NCBI GenBank assembly: GCA_900754275.1
Contig: CAAECF010000120.1
Span: 1-7,335 of the forward strand
Source of the DNA: an uncultured Collinsella sp.
GTDB taxonomy: Bacteria > Actinomycetota > Coriobacteriia > Coriobacteriales > Coriobacteriaceae
Direction: 5' to 3'
DNA length: 7,335 nucleotides
The position numbers and the translations under genes are program-made. Below the pieces are notes generated by a model, which searched no databases, was not told the origin of the DNA, and worked only from the letters and a program-made list of their open reading frames with translations. Positions 6,078 to 7,335 of the stretch are shown here, in pieces. The first letter of the stretch is position 1, and the number at the start of each line of letters is the position of its first letter.

Positions 6078-6920
6078 CTAGGCGAGGGCAGCCATGATGG
6101 TGCGGGCGACGCCGTCGTGGTCGTTGTCGAACTCGGTGATGGCGTCGGCGGCGTCGCGGTCCTCGGGCTCGGCGTTGATCATGGCCATGCCGTGGCCCGC
6201 TGCCTGCAGCATGGGGATGTCGTTGATGTTGTCGCCGAACGCCCAGGCGTCGACGAGACGCTCGCCCAGGTGCTCGCATAGCCACGTGAGGGCCGTTCCC
6301 TTGGTGGCGCCCTCACCCATGACCTCGATATTCATGGCGTAAGAACGCGTGACCTCAATGCCTCCGAGCGTGTCGAGCTCAGCCGCGATGGCGTCGCGAT
6401 CGGCCGGGTCGTGCCAGTACATGGCGATGCGTTCGAGCGTCTCGACCCCGTCGATCTTACTGTCGATATCCATGTCGATCGGTGTTCGTGTGCGCTTGAG
6501 CGAAGCCGCGATGTGGGGGTCACCGCCGCAGAACTCATCCAGGCGCCCGTAAAGCGAGCGGGGGAGGAAGCACTGCCCATCCGCGAAGATATCGAAGGTC
6601 ACATCGTGGCCGGCGGCGATGCGATGGACGCGATGGGCAATGCCGCGATCGAGCGGACGGCTCAAAATGCGCGTGGCGCGCGAGGCATCGTTGGGCACAT
6701 CGTCGTCGAGCTGCCAGACGCTGGCGCCATTGGCGCAGACCGCGTAGTGCACGGCAGGATGGGCGAGGATGGGCTCAAAGACGCCCGACAGCGGACGCCC
6801 CGTGCACGGTACAAACTCAATGCTGCGACGTGCGAGCTCGTCGAGCATCGCCCAGGTGGCGTCGCCCATCTGCTTGTCGCTCGTCAACAGTGTTCCATCC
6901 ATATCGGAAAAAACAATCAT
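6078..6920 (-). CDS. Cof-type HAD-IIB family phosphatase (second, convergent)
   Basis: Second haloacid dehalogenase-superfamily hydrolase, 280 residues, presumably a Mg-dependent small-molecule phosphatase of unknown substrate. Motif I is DMDGT with D6 and D8, motif II CTGR (residues 39-42), motif III K207 in GATKGTAL, and motif IV GDNIND (229-234). The cap spans roughly residues 85-200 and differs clearly from that of the + strand HAD, so the two probably have different substrates and are not a recent duplication. The ATG is preceded by AAAGGG (6930-6935, minus strand) at 9 nt. It lies 87 bp downstream of the citrate synthase stop on the same strand, but a strong terminator stands between, ending only 25 nt before this ATG. 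Expression must therefore come from read-through or from a promoter upstream of that hairpin. Confidence 0.93.
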   Translation of the reverse strand: MIVFSDMDGTLLTSDKQMGDATWAMLDELARRSIEFVPCTGRPLSGVFEPILAHPAVHYAVCANGASVWQLDDDVPNDASRATRILSRPLDRGIAHRVHRIAAGHDVTFDIFADGQCFLPRSLYGRLDEFCGGDPHIAASLKRTRTPIDMDIDSKIDGVETLERIAMYWHDPADRDAIAAELDTLGGIEVTRSYAMNIEVMGEGATKGTALTWLCEHLGERLVDAWAFGDNINDIPMLQAAGHGMAMINAEPEDRDAADAITEFDNDHDGVARTIMAALA

Positions 6921-6945
6921 TCGATGCAGCCCTTTCTACTGGCAT

Positions 6946-6983
6946 AAAAAGCGTGGCCGAGGGCGGTGATGCCCTGGCCACGC
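6946..6983 (-). terminator. Strong intrinsic terminator after citrate synthase (minus strand)
   Basis: On the minus strand, GCGTGGCC (6983-6976) pairs with GGCCACGC (6958-6951). AGGGC/GCCCT adds five pairs after a bulged base around a 6-nt loop, and TTTTT (6950-6946) follows. This 13-pair stem with a T run is a convincing terminator for the citrate synthase gene. It also lies in the leader of the minus-strand HAD. Confidence 0.9.
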
Positions 6984-7007
6984 TCGAGTTCTATAACGGT
7001 CCGCGTC

Positions 7008-7335
7008 CTAGCGGTCGGCGATCGGCTTGTACTCCAGCGGCTCGATCACCGGACGATAGGCCGGGCGAATAATACGGTGCGCGCAGAAGAGCTCTTCCAT
7101 GCGGTGTGCCGACCAGCCGGCCATGCGGGCGACGGCGAATAACGGCGTAAAAAGCGTCTCGGGCACGCCGAGCATCTTGTAGATAAAGCCCGTGTACAGG
7201 TCGATGTTGGCGCAGATGGGCTTGGTCATGCGGTGGTCGCGCATGACCTGGGGTGCCAGGCGCTCGATGCGCTCGATGAGCGCGAACTCATCGCCCAGGT
7301 CCTTCTTGGCGGCAAGCGTGCGCGCGTAACGGCGG
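7008..7335 (-). CDS. gltA: Citrate synthase, C-terminal part (5' partial)
   Basis: Condenses acetyl-CoA and oxaloacetate to citrate at entry to the tricarboxylic acid pathway. Only the last 109 codons are in the window; the frame is open to the right edge, and the ATG at 7244 is internal. ANIDLYTGFIYKMLGVPETLFTPLF matches the conserved C-terminal region around the catalytic aspartate (codon 7200-7202, minus strand), and FAVARMAGWSAHRMEEL and RIIRPAYRPV follow as usual. The related 2-methylcitrate synthases share these motifs and cannot be excluded from this fragment. The gene ends in a strong terminator before the minus-strand HAD. Confidence 0.92.
   Translation of the reverse strand, partial: RRYARTLAAKKDLGDEFALIERIERLAPQVMRDHRMTKPICANIDLYTGFIYKMLGVPETLFTPLFAVARMAGWSAHRMEELFCAHRIIRPAYRPVIEPLEYKPIADR

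Noticed and set aside
6078..6342. Plus-strand open frames over the minus-strand HAD gene
   Set aside because: Shadows of the HAD coding sequence, which has all four catalytic motifs on the minus strand.

Overview
The window is a high-GC bacterial chromosome segment of ordinary housekeeping and metabolic genes. The gene families, codon use and dispersed TTGGGGAC-type intergenic repeats suggest a Coriobacteriia member, most likely Collinsella or a close relative. That assignment is inference from memory and was not searched.

Layout, left to right: (1) the 3' part of a U32-family protein gene (+), cut by the window start; (2) tyrS, tyrosyl-tRNA synthetase (+), ending in a strong intrinsic terminator; (3) ade, adenine deaminase (+), with its own promoter and a terminator-like hairpin in its short leader; (4) a Cof-type HAD phosphatase (+) with an elaborate inverted-repeat leader that covers its ribosome binding site; (5) a 192-bp convergent gap full of palindromic repeats, including a perfect 33-bp inverted repeat; (6) a second Cof-type HAD phosphatase (-); (7) a strong terminator and the C-terminal end of a citrate synthase gene (-), cut by the window end.

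The genes look like independent units, not one pathway: translation (tyrS), RNA modification (U32, by family analogy), purine salvage (ade), small-molecule phosphatases (two HADs) and central carbon entry (citrate synthase). I see no phage, transposase, CRISPR, defence or biosynthetic cluster, and no tRNA or rRNA.

The unusual content is between the genes. Three genes (ade and both HADs) have a terminator-like stem followed by a T run within about 25 nt of the start codon. The leader of the + strand HAD can fold into one long nested hairpin. A family of GGGGAC-centred repeats occupies the gaps on both strands.
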